Source of the DNA: Streptomyces sp. YIM 130001 | GTDB lineage: Bacteria; Actinomycetota; Actinomycetes; Streptomycetales; Streptomycetaceae | Direction of reading: 5' to 3' | Length of the DNA stretch: 64,000 nt | Assembly (NCBI RefSeq): GCF_003574445.1 | Contig: NZ_KZ984570.1 | Span: 61,289 to 125,288 of the forward strand | Shown: positions 24,297 through 32,103 of the stretch, piece by piece | Layout: the number at the start of each line of letters is the position of its first letter | Numbering within the stretch: position 1 is the stretch's first letter | The notes under the pieces: generated by a model | The model's input: the letters and a program-made list of their open reading frames with translations, nothing else | What the model was told of the DNA's origin: nothing | Databases searched by the model: none | Position numbers and translations under genes: made by a program

Positions 24297-25057
24297 CCGA
24301 CCACGACGTGACCGACCACGACCTGTCCGGCGCCGGCGCCGGCGAGGAGGCGGCTGCCGTACGTGTGCAGGGGCTGACGCGTTCCTTCGACGGCCGCAGG
24401 GTCATCGACGATCTCGACCTCACTGTGCGGCCAGGCGAGTTCGTCGCCCTGCTCGGTCGCAGCGGCTGCGGGAAGTCCACCCTCCTGAAGATCCTGGCGG
24501 GCCTCGACCGCGAGGTCGACGGTTCGGTGCTCGTGCCGCGCAGGCGGGCCACCGCGTTCCAGGCGCCGCGTCTGATGCCCTGGAAGAAGGTCTGGCGCAA
24601 TGTGCTGCTCGGCCTGCCGGGGCAGCCTCCGCGTTCCCGCGCCGAGGCGGCGCTCGAGGAGGTGGGTCTGGCCCACCGGTCGGAGGCCTGGCCGAAGACG
24701 CTCTCCGGCGGCGAGGCGCAACGTGCCTCGCTCGCGCGTGCCCTGGTGCGCGAGCCCGATCTGCTGTTGCTCGACGAGCCGTTCGGCGCGCTCGACGCGT
24801 TGACCCGCATCAAGGCCCAGCGCCTGGTCGCCGAGTTGTGGCAGCGACGCGGCTGCGCGGTTCTCCTGGTCACGCACGACGTCGAGGAGGCGATCCTGCT
24901 CGCCGACCGCGTCCTGGTGATGGACGACGGCGTGATCGCCCACGAGGCGCACGTCCCCCTCGACCGCCCGTGGGACATCACCGACTCCCGCTTCGGCGCA
25001 CTGCGCGCCGAGCTCCTCGACCGCCTCGGCGTGGAGGCACCGGCCCGGGCAGCCTGA
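24269..25057 (+). CDS. ssuB: Sulfonate ABC transporter ATPase SsuB
   Basis: 262 aa. Walker A GRSGCGKST near residue 64, Q-loop region TAFQAPRLMPWKKVWRNVLLGL, signature LSGGEAQRASLARALV, Walker B LLLLDEPFGALDALTR and H-loop LLVTHDVEEAILLADRVLVMDDG are intact. The QxPRLMPWKKVWxNV segment is specific to the SsuB/TauB branch. The start overlaps the end of ssuC in a different frame, implying coupled translation. The first 30 residues are Asp/His-rich and variable. Confidence 0.92.
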   Translation: MATDVHRTVTDHDVTDHDLSGAGAGEEAAAVRVQGLTRSFDGRRVIDDLDLTVRPGEFVALLGRSGCGKSTLLKILAGLDREVDGSVLVPRRRATAFQAPRLMPWKKVWRNVLLGLPGQPPRSRAEAALEEVGLAHRSEAWPKTLSGGEAQRASLARALVREPDLLLLDEPFGALDALTRIKAQRLVAELWQRRGCAVLLVTHDVEEAILLADRVLVMDDGVIAHEAHVPLDRPWDITDSRFGALRAELLDRLGVEAPARAA

Positions 25058-25133
25058 CCTCCCTCACCGGGCCGCGGCCCGGAGCCACCCCCGCCACCCA
25101 CACCCCCACGCTCATCCGATGAACGGACCCTCG

Positions 25134-26177
25134 ATGCGACCACGCCGCGCACTTCCCGCCTTGCTCCTCCCGCTGTCCCTGCTCGTCGCCGCCTGCGGTG
25201 GTGCGTCGTCCGCGAACTCCGACGGCGCAGGCCTGGGCGGCGGCGGAACCGACGGCAAAGGTTCGGTGACCATCAACGTCGGTGACCAGAAGGGCGGTTC
25301 GGAAGCCGTCCTGCGCGCCGCAGGTGAGCTGGACGATCTGGACTACAAGATCAAGTGGTCCACGTTCAGCTCCGGCCCGCCGCTCCTCGAGGCCGTGAAC
25401 GCGAAGGCCGTCGACGTCGGCGCGGTCGGCAACACTCCCCCGGTGTTCGCGGCCGGCGCGGGATCCAAGATCACTGTGGTGAGCGCGACACACGGCGCAG
25501 CGGCCGGCGACGCCATCCTGGTGCCCACCGACTCCTCGCTGAAGAAGGTGAGCCAGCTCAAGGGCAAGTCCGTCGCGGTGGCCCAAGGCAGCTCCGCGCA
25601 TTACCAGTTGGTCGCGCAACTGCGTAAGTACAAGCTGTCTCTCGACGACATCGAGGTGAAGTACCTGCAGCCGGCCGACGGCCTTGCCGCCTTCACCGGC
25701 GGCAAGGTGGATGCCTGGGCCGTGTGGGACCCGTACACCTCGCAGGCCCTGCGCGCGAAGCAGGGGCGGGTACTGACGGACGGCGACGGTGTCGTCAACG
25801 GCCTGGCCTTCAACGTCGCCGCGCCCGGCGCGCTGGGCGACAAGAAGAAGTCCAAGGCCGTGGCCGACTATCTGGAACGGCTCCGGCGGGCTCAGGACTG
25901 GTCCTTCAAGCACCCGGAGGAATGGGCCAAGGTCTGGGCGAAGGACACCAAACTGCCCTACGAGGTGGCACTCGACGCGGTCAAGCGGACCACGGGCACC
26001 CGGGTCCCCGTCGCGGTCGATCAGGACGTGATCGATTCCGAGCAGGAGATCGTCGACGTGTTCGCGGAGCTGAAGCTCATCCCCCGGCGCATCGACTTCG
26101 GCGACTTCGTCGACACGCGTTTCAACGGCGACCTGCCGCCGTCCTCCACCGAGCCCCGCAGCTACAAGGAGTCCTGA
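25134..26177 (+). CDS. ssuA: Sulfonate-binding lipoprotein SsuA
   Basis: 347 aa from ATG 25134; ATG 25119 in frame adds five residues. Signal peptide with lipobox LLVAACGG. The mature part is an NMT1/SsuA-like binding protein: VNVGDQKGGSEAVLRAAGELDDLDYKIKWSTFSSGPPLLEAVNAKAVDVGAVGNTPPVFAAGAGSKI and the GKSVAVAQGSSAHYQLVAQLRKYKL segment are highly typical. It delivers alkanesulfonates to the SsuBC importer. Only 2 bp separate it from ssuD. Confidence 0.92.
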   Translation: MRPRRALPALLLPLSLLVAACGGASSANSDGAGLGGGGTDGKGSVTINVGDQKGGSEAVLRAAGELDDLDYKIKWSTFSSGPPLLEAVNAKAVDVGAVGNTPPVFAAGAGSKITVVSATHGAAAGDAILVPTDSSLKKVSQLKGKSVAVAQGSSAHYQLVAQLRKYKLSLDDIEVKYLQPADGLAAFTGGKVDAWAVWDPYTSQALRAKQGRVLTDGDGVVNGLAFNVAAPGALGDKKKSKAVADYLERLRRAQDWSFKHPEEWAKVWAKDTKLPYEVALDAVKRTTGTRVPVAVDQDVIDSEQEIVDVFAELKLIPRRIDFGDFVDTRFNGDLPPSSTEPRSYKES

Positions 26178-26179
26178 TC

Positions 26180-27388
26180 ATGTCTGTTCACCTGCACTGG
26201 TTCCTGCCCACCGGCGGTGACGGCCGCACCCTCGTCGACCGGCACGCCTACACGGACGGCGGCATCAAGCGCTCGCGCGTCACACCGGTCAGCGGCGTAC
26301 GGGCACCCGACATCGAGTACCTGGCCCAAATCGCCAAGGCTGCCGAGCAGTTGGGATTCGAGGCAGTACTCACCCCGACCGGCACCTGGTGCGAGGACGC
26401 CTGGCTGACCACGGTGGCGCTCGCCCAGCACACCGAGCGCCTGAAGTTCCTGGTCGCCTTCCGGCCCGGAGTCATCTCTCCGGTCCTCGCGGCGCAGATG
26501 GCGTCGACGTATCAGCGCATCACCCGCGGGCGGCTGCTCCTGAACGTCGTCACGGGCGGGGACTCCACCGAGCAGCGCCGCTTCGGCGACCATCTGGACC
26601 ATGACCGCCGGTACGCGCGGACCGACGAGTTCCTATCGGTGGTCCGTGGCGTGTGGGAGGGCAAGCCCTATGACTTCGACGGCGAGCACTACCAGGTGGA
26701 GGGCGGCCTGACCGCGCTGCCGCCCGAGCCGCGACCGGAGATCTTCTTCGGCGGTTCGTCGGCGGCTGCGGGGCCGGTGGCCGCACGGCACTCGGACGTG
26801 TACCTGACCTGGGGCGAGCCGCCGGAGCAGGTGAAGCAGAAGATCGACTGGATCCGGGGGCTCGCGGAGGCCGAGGGCCGCACCGTCCGTTTCGGTATCC
26901 GCCTGCACACCATCTCGCGGGACTCGTCGGCCGAGGCCTGGGCGACGGCGAACCGGTTGCTCGACGACCTGGACCCGGACACCGTGGCCGCCGCCCAACA
27001 GGCGCTGCGCCGCAGCGAGTCGGTCGGCCAGCAGCGCATGCTGGCCCTGCACGGAGGATCCCGGGACGACCTCGAGATCTCGCCCAACCTCTGGGCGGGC
27101 GTCGGTCTGGTGCGCGGTGGGGCGGGCACGGCCCTGGTCGGCAGTCACGCCGAGGTCGCGGACCGGATCGAGGAGTACCACGCGCTCGGTGTGGACCACT
27201 TCGTGTTCTCCGGATACCCGCACCTGGAGGAGGCGTACTGGTTCGGCGAGGGTGTGATCCCGGATCTGGGAGCGCGCGGCCTGCTGCCCCGCCTGCCCGC
27301 TTCAGCGTTGACCGGGGTGCCGGCGTCCAACGGCCGTCCGGCCTCCGCTCCGGGCGGCGCGCCGCTCCTGGTGGCCGGCGGGCGGTAG
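26180..27388 (+). CDS. ssuD: FMNH2-dependent alkanesulfonate monooxygenase SsuD
   Basis: 402 aa from ATG 26180 with AAGGAG upstream. VHLHWFLPTGGDGR at the N-terminus, a Cys in PTGTWCEDAWL near residue 73, the NVVTGGDSTEQRRFGDHLDHDRRYARTDEFL stretch and an HTISRDSS segment match SsuD closely. The enzyme cleaves the C-S bond of alkanesulfonates with reduced FMN and O2, giving sulfite and an aldehyde. The C-terminus is about 20 residues longer than the E. coli enzyme. The flavin reductase SsuE normally paired with it is not found in the window. Confidence 0.93.
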   Translation: MSVHLHWFLPTGGDGRTLVDRHAYTDGGIKRSRVTPVSGVRAPDIEYLAQIAKAAEQLGFEAVLTPTGTWCEDAWLTTVALAQHTERLKFLVAFRPGVISPVLAAQMASTYQRITRGRLLLNVVTGGDSTEQRRFGDHLDHDRRYARTDEFLSVVRGVWEGKPYDFDGEHYQVEGGLTALPPEPRPEIFFGGSSAAAGPVAARHSDVYLTWGEPPEQVKQKIDWIRGLAEAEGRTVRFGIRLHTISRDSSAEAWATANRLLDDLDPDTVAAAQQALRRSESVGQQRMLALHGGSRDDLEISPNLWAGVGLVRGGAGTALVGSHAEVADRIEEYHALGVDHFVFSGYPHLEEAYWFGEGVIPDLGARGLLPRLPASALTGVPASNGRPASAPGGAPLLVAGGR

Positions 27389-27395
27389 CACCCTG

Positions 27396-27426
27396 CCCGG
27401 CCCGGGTGTCCGCCGCTCGGGCCGGG
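27396..27426 (+). terminator. Terminator of the ssu operon
   Basis: CCCGGCCCG pairs with CGGGCCGGG around a 13-nt loop, starting 8 nt after the ssuD stop codon. GC-only stem, no T-tract, as usual in this genome. Confidence 0.55.
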
Positions 27427-27487
27427 GCCTTCGCCGGCGGGGACGCCCGCCGGGAAGAACACCCACCCCGCCCTGGTTAGTAGAAGC

Positions 27488-28603
27488 GTGAACTACACCG
27501 GGGCACCAGACGCAAGCCCGCTCTCCGGCGGCCCGCAGCTGACCGACGTGGTCGTGATCGGCGCGGGCCAGGCCGGACTCTCGGCGGCCTATCACCTGCG
27601 CCGGTCGGGCTTCGAGCCCGGCCGGGACTTCGTGGTGCTCGACCACGCTCCCGCGCCGGGCGGCGCCTGGCAGTTCCGTTGGCCCACGCTGACGTACGCG
27701 AAGGTCCACGGGATGCATGCGCTTCCGGGCATGGAGCTGACCGGCGCGGACCCGGACCGCCCGTCGTCCGCGGTGATCGGCGAGTACTTCTCCCGGTACG
27801 AGGACGCCTTCGACCTGCGGGTACGCCGTCCCGTGGACGTGCGTGCGGTGCGTGAGGGCGTGGATGGGCGATTGATCGTCGAGACCTCGGGGGGCGACTG
27901 GTCGGCGCGGGCCGTGATCAGTGCCACCGGCACCTGGGACCGTCCGTTCTGGCCGCGCCACCCGGGCCAGGAGACCTTCCGCGGACGGCAGCTGCACACG
28001 GCCCAGTACCCGGGACCCGAGGAGTTCGCCGGGCAGCGGGTCGTCGTCGTGGGCGGGGGCACCTCCGGGGTGCAGCATCTGCTCGAGATCGCGCCGTTCG
28101 CCGCGGCGACGACCTGGGTGACCCGGCGCGAACCGGCCTTCCACGAGGGGCCGTTCGACGAGGACCAGGGCCGGGCCGCGGTGGCGATGGTGGACGAGCG
28201 GGTGCGCCGGGGGCTCCCGCCGCAGAGCGTGGTGTCGGTGACGGGACTACCGGTCACCGAGGCGGTGCGACGCGGGCGCGAAGAGGGCGTACTGCACCGG
28301 CTGCCGATGTTCGACCGGATCACCCCGGACGGTGTGGCCTGGGACGACGGACGCCGTATCGATGCGGACGTGATCCTGTGGGCGACCGGTTTCCGGGCCT
28401 CGGTGGGGCACCTCGCACCGCTGCGTCTGCGCGAGCCGGGCGGCGGCATCCGCGTCGAGAACACCCGAGCCGTACGCGACCCCCGGGTGCACCTGGTGGG
28501 GTACGGGCCGTCGGCCAGCACCATCGGCGCGAATCGGGCGGGCCGCGCGGCGGTCCGCGAGATCCGACGGCTGCTCGCCGGCCGGCCCGCCCTGGTGGGC
28601 TGA
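27488..28603 (+). CDS. Flavin-containing monooxygenase-like NAD(P)/FAD oxidoreductase
   Basis: 371 aa from GTG 27488. The FAD motif VVVIGAGQAGLSAAYHL is at residues about 20-36, the NADPH motif VVVVGGGTSGVQHLLEI at about 185-201, with ISATGTWDRPFWP between them and a late ILWATGFRA ATG motif. This is the layout of class B flavin monooxygenases and close relatives, though the FxGxxxHxxxW/P fingerprint is only partly kept (HPGQETFRGRQLHTAQYP). It lies after the ssu terminator with its own start, so it is not clearly part of that operon, but a role in S- or N-oxygenation is possible. Confidence 0.83.
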   Translation: MNYTGAPDASPLSGGPQLTDVVVIGAGQAGLSAAYHLRRSGFEPGRDFVVLDHAPAPGGAWQFRWPTLTYAKVHGMHALPGMELTGADPDRPSSAVIGEYFSRYEDAFDLRVRRPVDVRAVREGVDGRLIVETSGGDWSARAVISATGTWDRPFWPRHPGQETFRGRQLHTAQYPGPEEFAGQRVVVVGGGTSGVQHLLEIAPFAAATTWVTRREPAFHEGPFDEDQGRAAVAMVDERVRRGLPPQSVVSVTGLPVTEAVRRGREEGVLHRLPMFDRITPDGVAWDDGRRIDADVILWATGFRASVGHLAPLRLREPGGGIRVENTRAVRDPRVHLVGYGPSASTIGANRAGRAAVREIRRLLAGRPALVG

Positions 28604-28621
28604 CCGGCCGGGTGGCGTCCG

Positions 28622-29464
28622 TCAGGACGAGGCGCTCTTGCCCTGCTGCTTCTGGAGGCGGTTGAACTCGTCGACGTTGCGCTGGTGTTCCTCGAAGTCA
28701 GCGGTGAAGCGGGTGTCACCCTTCTTCACCGTCACGAAGTACAGCCAGTCCCCCGCCGGCGGGCTGGTCGCGGCGCGCATCGCCTCGTCGCCCGGGTTGG
28801 CGATGGGGGTGGGCGGCAGCCCCATGCGCGCATAGGTGTTGTACGGGCTCTCGACCTTGGTGTCGGCGGTCTTGGTGTGCAGCGTCGAGCGGTTGAGCGC
28901 GTAATTGACGGTGGAATCCATCTGCAGCGGCATGCCCTGGGCGAGCCGGTTGAGGACGACCCGGGCGACCTTGCCCATGTCCTGCTTCGACTCCGCCTCG
29001 GCCTGCGCGATGCTCGCGATGGTGACGGTCTGGTACACGGACACCGCGTTGTTCTCGGCGCCGGCACTGATGGGTGCGGTCCCGAACTTCTTGCCGGCCG
29101 TGGCGACCATGTAGGAGAGCACGGACTCGGGCGTGGACTTCTCGGCGATGGGATACGTGGCCGGGAAGAGGTAGCCCTCCGGATTGCCGTTGGCCTCGTG
29201 CGGAAGCTTCAGCTTGGCCTTGGCGGCGGCCTTCTTGCTGGAGCCGTCGGGCACTCCGAGGGCCTTGTCGACGGCCTTGTACACCTGGGACGTACGCCAG
29301 CCCTCAGGGATGACCACTGCTTCGGGCCGTTCGGACGAGTCGTTGAGCAGCAGGAGCGGAACGGCGACGGCCGCACCCGCGACGAGAGCACCGGTCACCA
29401 GGAGTGCCCCGCGGCCTCGGCGGGTCAGTCGGATCTTGCCCCGGCCGGGACTGTCGTTCAGCAC
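28622..29464 (-). CDS. mltG: MltG/YceG-like endolytic transglycosylase
   Basis: 280 aa. A cytosolic basic N-terminus precedes one membrane helix (LLVTGALVAGAAVAVPLLLL), then an extracytoplasmic domain. GNPEGYLFPATYPI, TIASIAQAEAESKQDMGKVARVVLNRLAQGMPLQMDSTVNYAL and SPYNTYARMGLPPTPIANPG are the core family motifs. In E. coli MltG the segment reads ASIVEKE; here it is ASIAQAE, so only the second acidic residue is kept. It is shorter than the main MltG of about 350-600 aa usually encoded next to ruvX and aroE, so this is probably a second paralogue. Confidence 0.82.
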   Translation of the reverse strand: MLNDSPGRGKIRLTRRGRGALLVTGALVAGAAVAVPLLLLNDSSERPEAVVIPEGWRTSQVYKAVDKALGVPDGSSKKAAAKAKLKLPHEANGNPEGYLFPATYPIAEKSTPESVLSYMVATAGKKFGTAPISAGAENNAVSVYQTVTIASIAQAEAESKQDMGKVARVVLNRLAQGMPLQMDSTVNYALNRSTLHTKTADTKVESPYNTYARMGLPPTPIANPGDEAMRAATSPPAGDWLYFVTVKKGDTRFTADFEEHQRNVDEFNRLQKQQGKSASS

Positions 29465-29614
29465 ATTTCACCTCGCGATGTCGTGCGCCCGACCCGGGCG
29501 GCCGGAGCTCGGCCTGGGGTCCGGGGTGTGATCCCGGGAGGGCGCGGCAGCATGCGGGCACGCTAACCCGACGTAGGGGCTATATCCGGCACATCTGGAC
29601 TATCAGGCATATTT

Positions 29615-31417
29615 TCATCCAGCGGGCTCCAGCTGGGCGTCCCGGTGGACCAGCGCCGCGTACCGGCCGTCAGCCGCCATCAGCGATGCGTGCGTGCCGC
29701 GCTCGACGATGCGACCCGCGTCCAGGACGACGATCTCGTCGGCCGAGCGGATCGTGGAGAGGCGGTGCGCGATGGTGATGGTGGTGCGGTCGGCCGACAG
29801 GGAGTCGAGCGCCTGCTGCACGGCCTGCTCGGTACGGGTGTCGAGCGCGCTGGTCGCCTCGTCCAGGACGAGCACGGCGGGGTCGCGCAGGACGGTGCGG
29901 GCGATCGCCAGCCGCTGCTTCTCACCTCCGGAGAAGCGGTGCCCGCGCTCCCCCACCACGGTGTCGTACGCCTCGGGCAGTGCGGCGATGTGGTCGTGGA
30001 TCTGCGCGGCGCGGGCGGCCGCGTACAGCTCCTCGTCGGTGGCGTCGGGCTTCGCGAAGCGGAGGTTCTCGGCGACGGAGGCGTGGAACAGGTACGTCTC
30101 CTGGGAGACGACGCCGATCGCACGGGCCAGCGAGTCGAAGTCGAGTTCGCGCACGTCCACGCCGTCCAGCGTCACGCGGCCGCCCGTGACGTCGTAGAGC
30201 CTGGGGACGAGGTGGCTGAGGGTCGACTTGCCGGAGCCGGTGGCGCCGACGACCGCGAGGCTGCCGCCGGCGGGGACCGCGAGGTCGATGCCCTCGAGGA
30301 CCTGGGCGCCGGCCTCGTCGTAGCGGAACTCGACGTCCTCGAAGCGGATCTCGCCGCGCGGCGCGGTCAGGCGGCGGGCGTGGACCGGCTCGGTGATGTC
30401 GACGGTCAGGTCGAGGTACTCGAAGATGCGCTGGAAGAGGGCGAGCGATGTCTGGATCTGCACGCCCGTGGACAGCAGGCTGACCGTGGGCCGGAACAGA
30501 CCCTGCTGCAGCGAGACGAACGCGACCAGGGTGCCGAGCGAGATCTCCGGACCGCCGAGGTGCAGGGCGACACCGGCCGCCCAGTAGATGACCGCGGGCA
30601 TGGCGGCCATCACGATGCCGATGACGGACATGCGCCAACGGCCCGCCATGTTCGACCGGACCTCGAGGTCGATCAGTCGCTCGGACTCGTCGGCGAAGGA
30701 GCGGGTCAGGGAGTCCGACCTGCCCATGGTCCGGCCGAGCAGGATGCCGCTCACGGAGAGCGATTCGGTGACCGTGGCGGCCATCGACGCCATCTGCTTC
30801 TGACGCTGGGTGGCGATCCGGCGGCGCTCGCGCCCGACCCGGCGGCTGATCCAGACGAAGAGGGGGAGCAGCAGGAGGGAGACGACGGTCAGCCGCCAGT
30901 CGAGGGCGAGCATGGCGATCACGGTCGCAACGACGCTGGTCAGGTTCGACACCAGCGAGGTGGCGGTGGTGGTGACCGTCGCCTGCATACCGCCGATGTC
31001 GTTGGCGATACGGGACTGCACCTCGCCCGTCCTGGTGCGGGTGAAGAAGGCGAGCGACATGGATTGCAGCCGCGCGTAGACCGCGGTGCGCAGATCGTGC
31101 ATGACTCGCTGGCCGACCGTGGTGGAGATCAGGGTCTGCAGCACGCCGAAGACACTGCTGAGCACTGCTCCGGCGATCATGCCGAGGGCCAGCAGGCCGA
31201 GCAGCCCGGTACGGCCCTGCGGGATCGCGGTGTCGAGGATCTCCTTGAGGAGGAACGGCGTGGCGACGGAGACCAGTGAGGCGGCGGCGACGAGCAGCCC
31301 GACGAGGGCCAGGCGGCCGCGATAGGGGCGGAAGAGCCGGACGATGCGCCGCAGTTGGCGGGGCTGTTCCGGATCAGGGGGCGGGGGTTTCCACTCGGTG
31401 GATTCTGGGCGTGGCAT
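29615..31417 (-). CDS. ABC exporter half-transporter (multidrug/lipid type)
   Basis: 600 aa with six membrane segments (about 30-320) fused to an ATPase domain. Walker A GATGSGKST near 392, signature FSGGEKQRLAIA near 493, Walker B VLVLDEATSALDTRTE and H-loop TIAHRLSTIRSADEI are intact, so a homodimer with two active sites is expected. It is divergent from a MarR-family gene, and a strong palindrome lies between them, the common arrangement for a drug efflux pump under MarR repression. The exported compound is unknown. Confidence 0.9.
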   Translation of the reverse strand: MPRPESTEWKPPPPDPEQPRQLRRIVRLFRPYRGRLALVGLLVAAASLVSVATPFLLKEILDTAIPQGRTGLLGLLALGMIAGAVLSSVFGVLQTLISTTVGQRVMHDLRTAVYARLQSMSLAFFTRTRTGEVQSRIANDIGGMQATVTTTATSLVSNLTSVVATVIAMLALDWRLTVVSLLLLPLFVWISRRVGRERRRIATQRQKQMASMAATVTESLSVSGILLGRTMGRSDSLTRSFADESERLIDLEVRSNMAGRWRMSVIGIVMAAMPAVIYWAAGVALHLGGPEISLGTLVAFVSLQQGLFRPTVSLLSTGVQIQTSLALFQRIFEYLDLTVDITEPVHARRLTAPRGEIRFEDVEFRYDEAGAQVLEGIDLAVPAGGSLAVVGATGSGKSTLSHLVPRLYDVTGGRVTLDGVDVRELDFDSLARAIGVVSQETYLFHASVAENLRFAKPDATDEELYAAARAAQIHDHIAALPEAYDTVVGERGHRFSGGEKQRLAIARTVLRDPAVLVLDEATSALDTRTEQAVQQALDSLSADRTTITIAHRLSTIRSADEIVVLDAGRIVERGTHASLMAADGRYAALVHRDAQLEPAG

Positions 31418-31518
31418 GGGCTCCTACGGCGGTTGGGGCGACGGGAACGACGACAACGACAGGAACGACAGGATTTCGAAGGTCGAGCGGGCCCGCTGAA
31501 CGGGCCTTTGAGAGAATA

Positions 31519-31546
31519 GCTCATTGTTACCTATGTGCACAATGAG
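31519..31546. promoter_or_regulatory. MarR operator candidate
   Basis: GCTCATTGT and ACAATGAGC form a perfect 9-bp inverted repeat with an 11-bp spacer in the region between the ABC exporter and the marR-like gene. A MarR-family dimer binding here could repress both divergent transcripts. Confidence 0.7.
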
Positions 31547-31570
31547 CGTGGTCCTGATAGGCTCCGCGGC

Positions 31571-32011
31571 ATGACGATCCCCGACGGCGACGGACTCCTC
31601 GCCGAGCAACTGCTCCGCCTCACCCGTCGGCTGCACCGCATCCAGAAGCACCACCTGGAGCCGGTGGGTATCACTCCCGCGCAGGCCCGGCTCCTGCGCA
31701 CGCTTTCGCACTTCGACGCACCACCGCGGATGGCCGACATCGCCCAGCGCCTCGAGGTGGTCCCGCGGGCGGTCACGACACTCGTCGACGGCCTGGAGGC
31801 GGCGGGCGCGGTCCGCCGCGTACCGGATCCGGACAACCGTCGGGTCATCCGCATCGAGCTCACCGATGCGGGCCGCGACGTGCTGCGCGCTCTGCGCAAC
31901 GCGCGCCGTGCGGCCGCAGAGGACATCCTGGCTCCGTTGACCGCCGATCAGCGCACCGAACTCGGCGGCCTGCTGTCCGCCCTGGTCGACAGGGGCGGCC
32001 GGCCCGGCTGA
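31571..32011 (+). CDS. MarR-family transcriptional regulator
   Basis: 146 aa from ATG 31571. Winged helix-turn-helix core: GITPAQARLLRTLSHFDAPPRMADIAQRLEVVPRAVTTLVDGLEAAGAVRRVPDPDNRRVIRIELTDAGRDVL, with the usual wing residues DPDNRR. Flanking helices form the dimer interface. It is divergent from the ABC exporter gene and probably represses it through the palindrome at 31519-31546. No Cys is present, so oxidation sensing of the OhrR kind is excluded. Confidence 0.9.
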   Translation: MTIPDGDGLLAEQLLRLTRRLHRIQKHHLEPVGITPAQARLLRTLSHFDAPPRMADIAQRLEVVPRAVTTLVDGLEAAGAVRRVPDPDNRRVIRIELTDAGRDVLRALRNARRAAAEDILAPLTADQRTELGGLLSALVDRGGRPG

Positions 32012-32103
32012 CCTGCGAGGCCGCGCCCGCCACCCCGCCCGACGCCCGCCGCGCCGGATCGGACATCATCGCCGGAGCAACGCCGACGACCCGAGGAGTG
32101 TCC

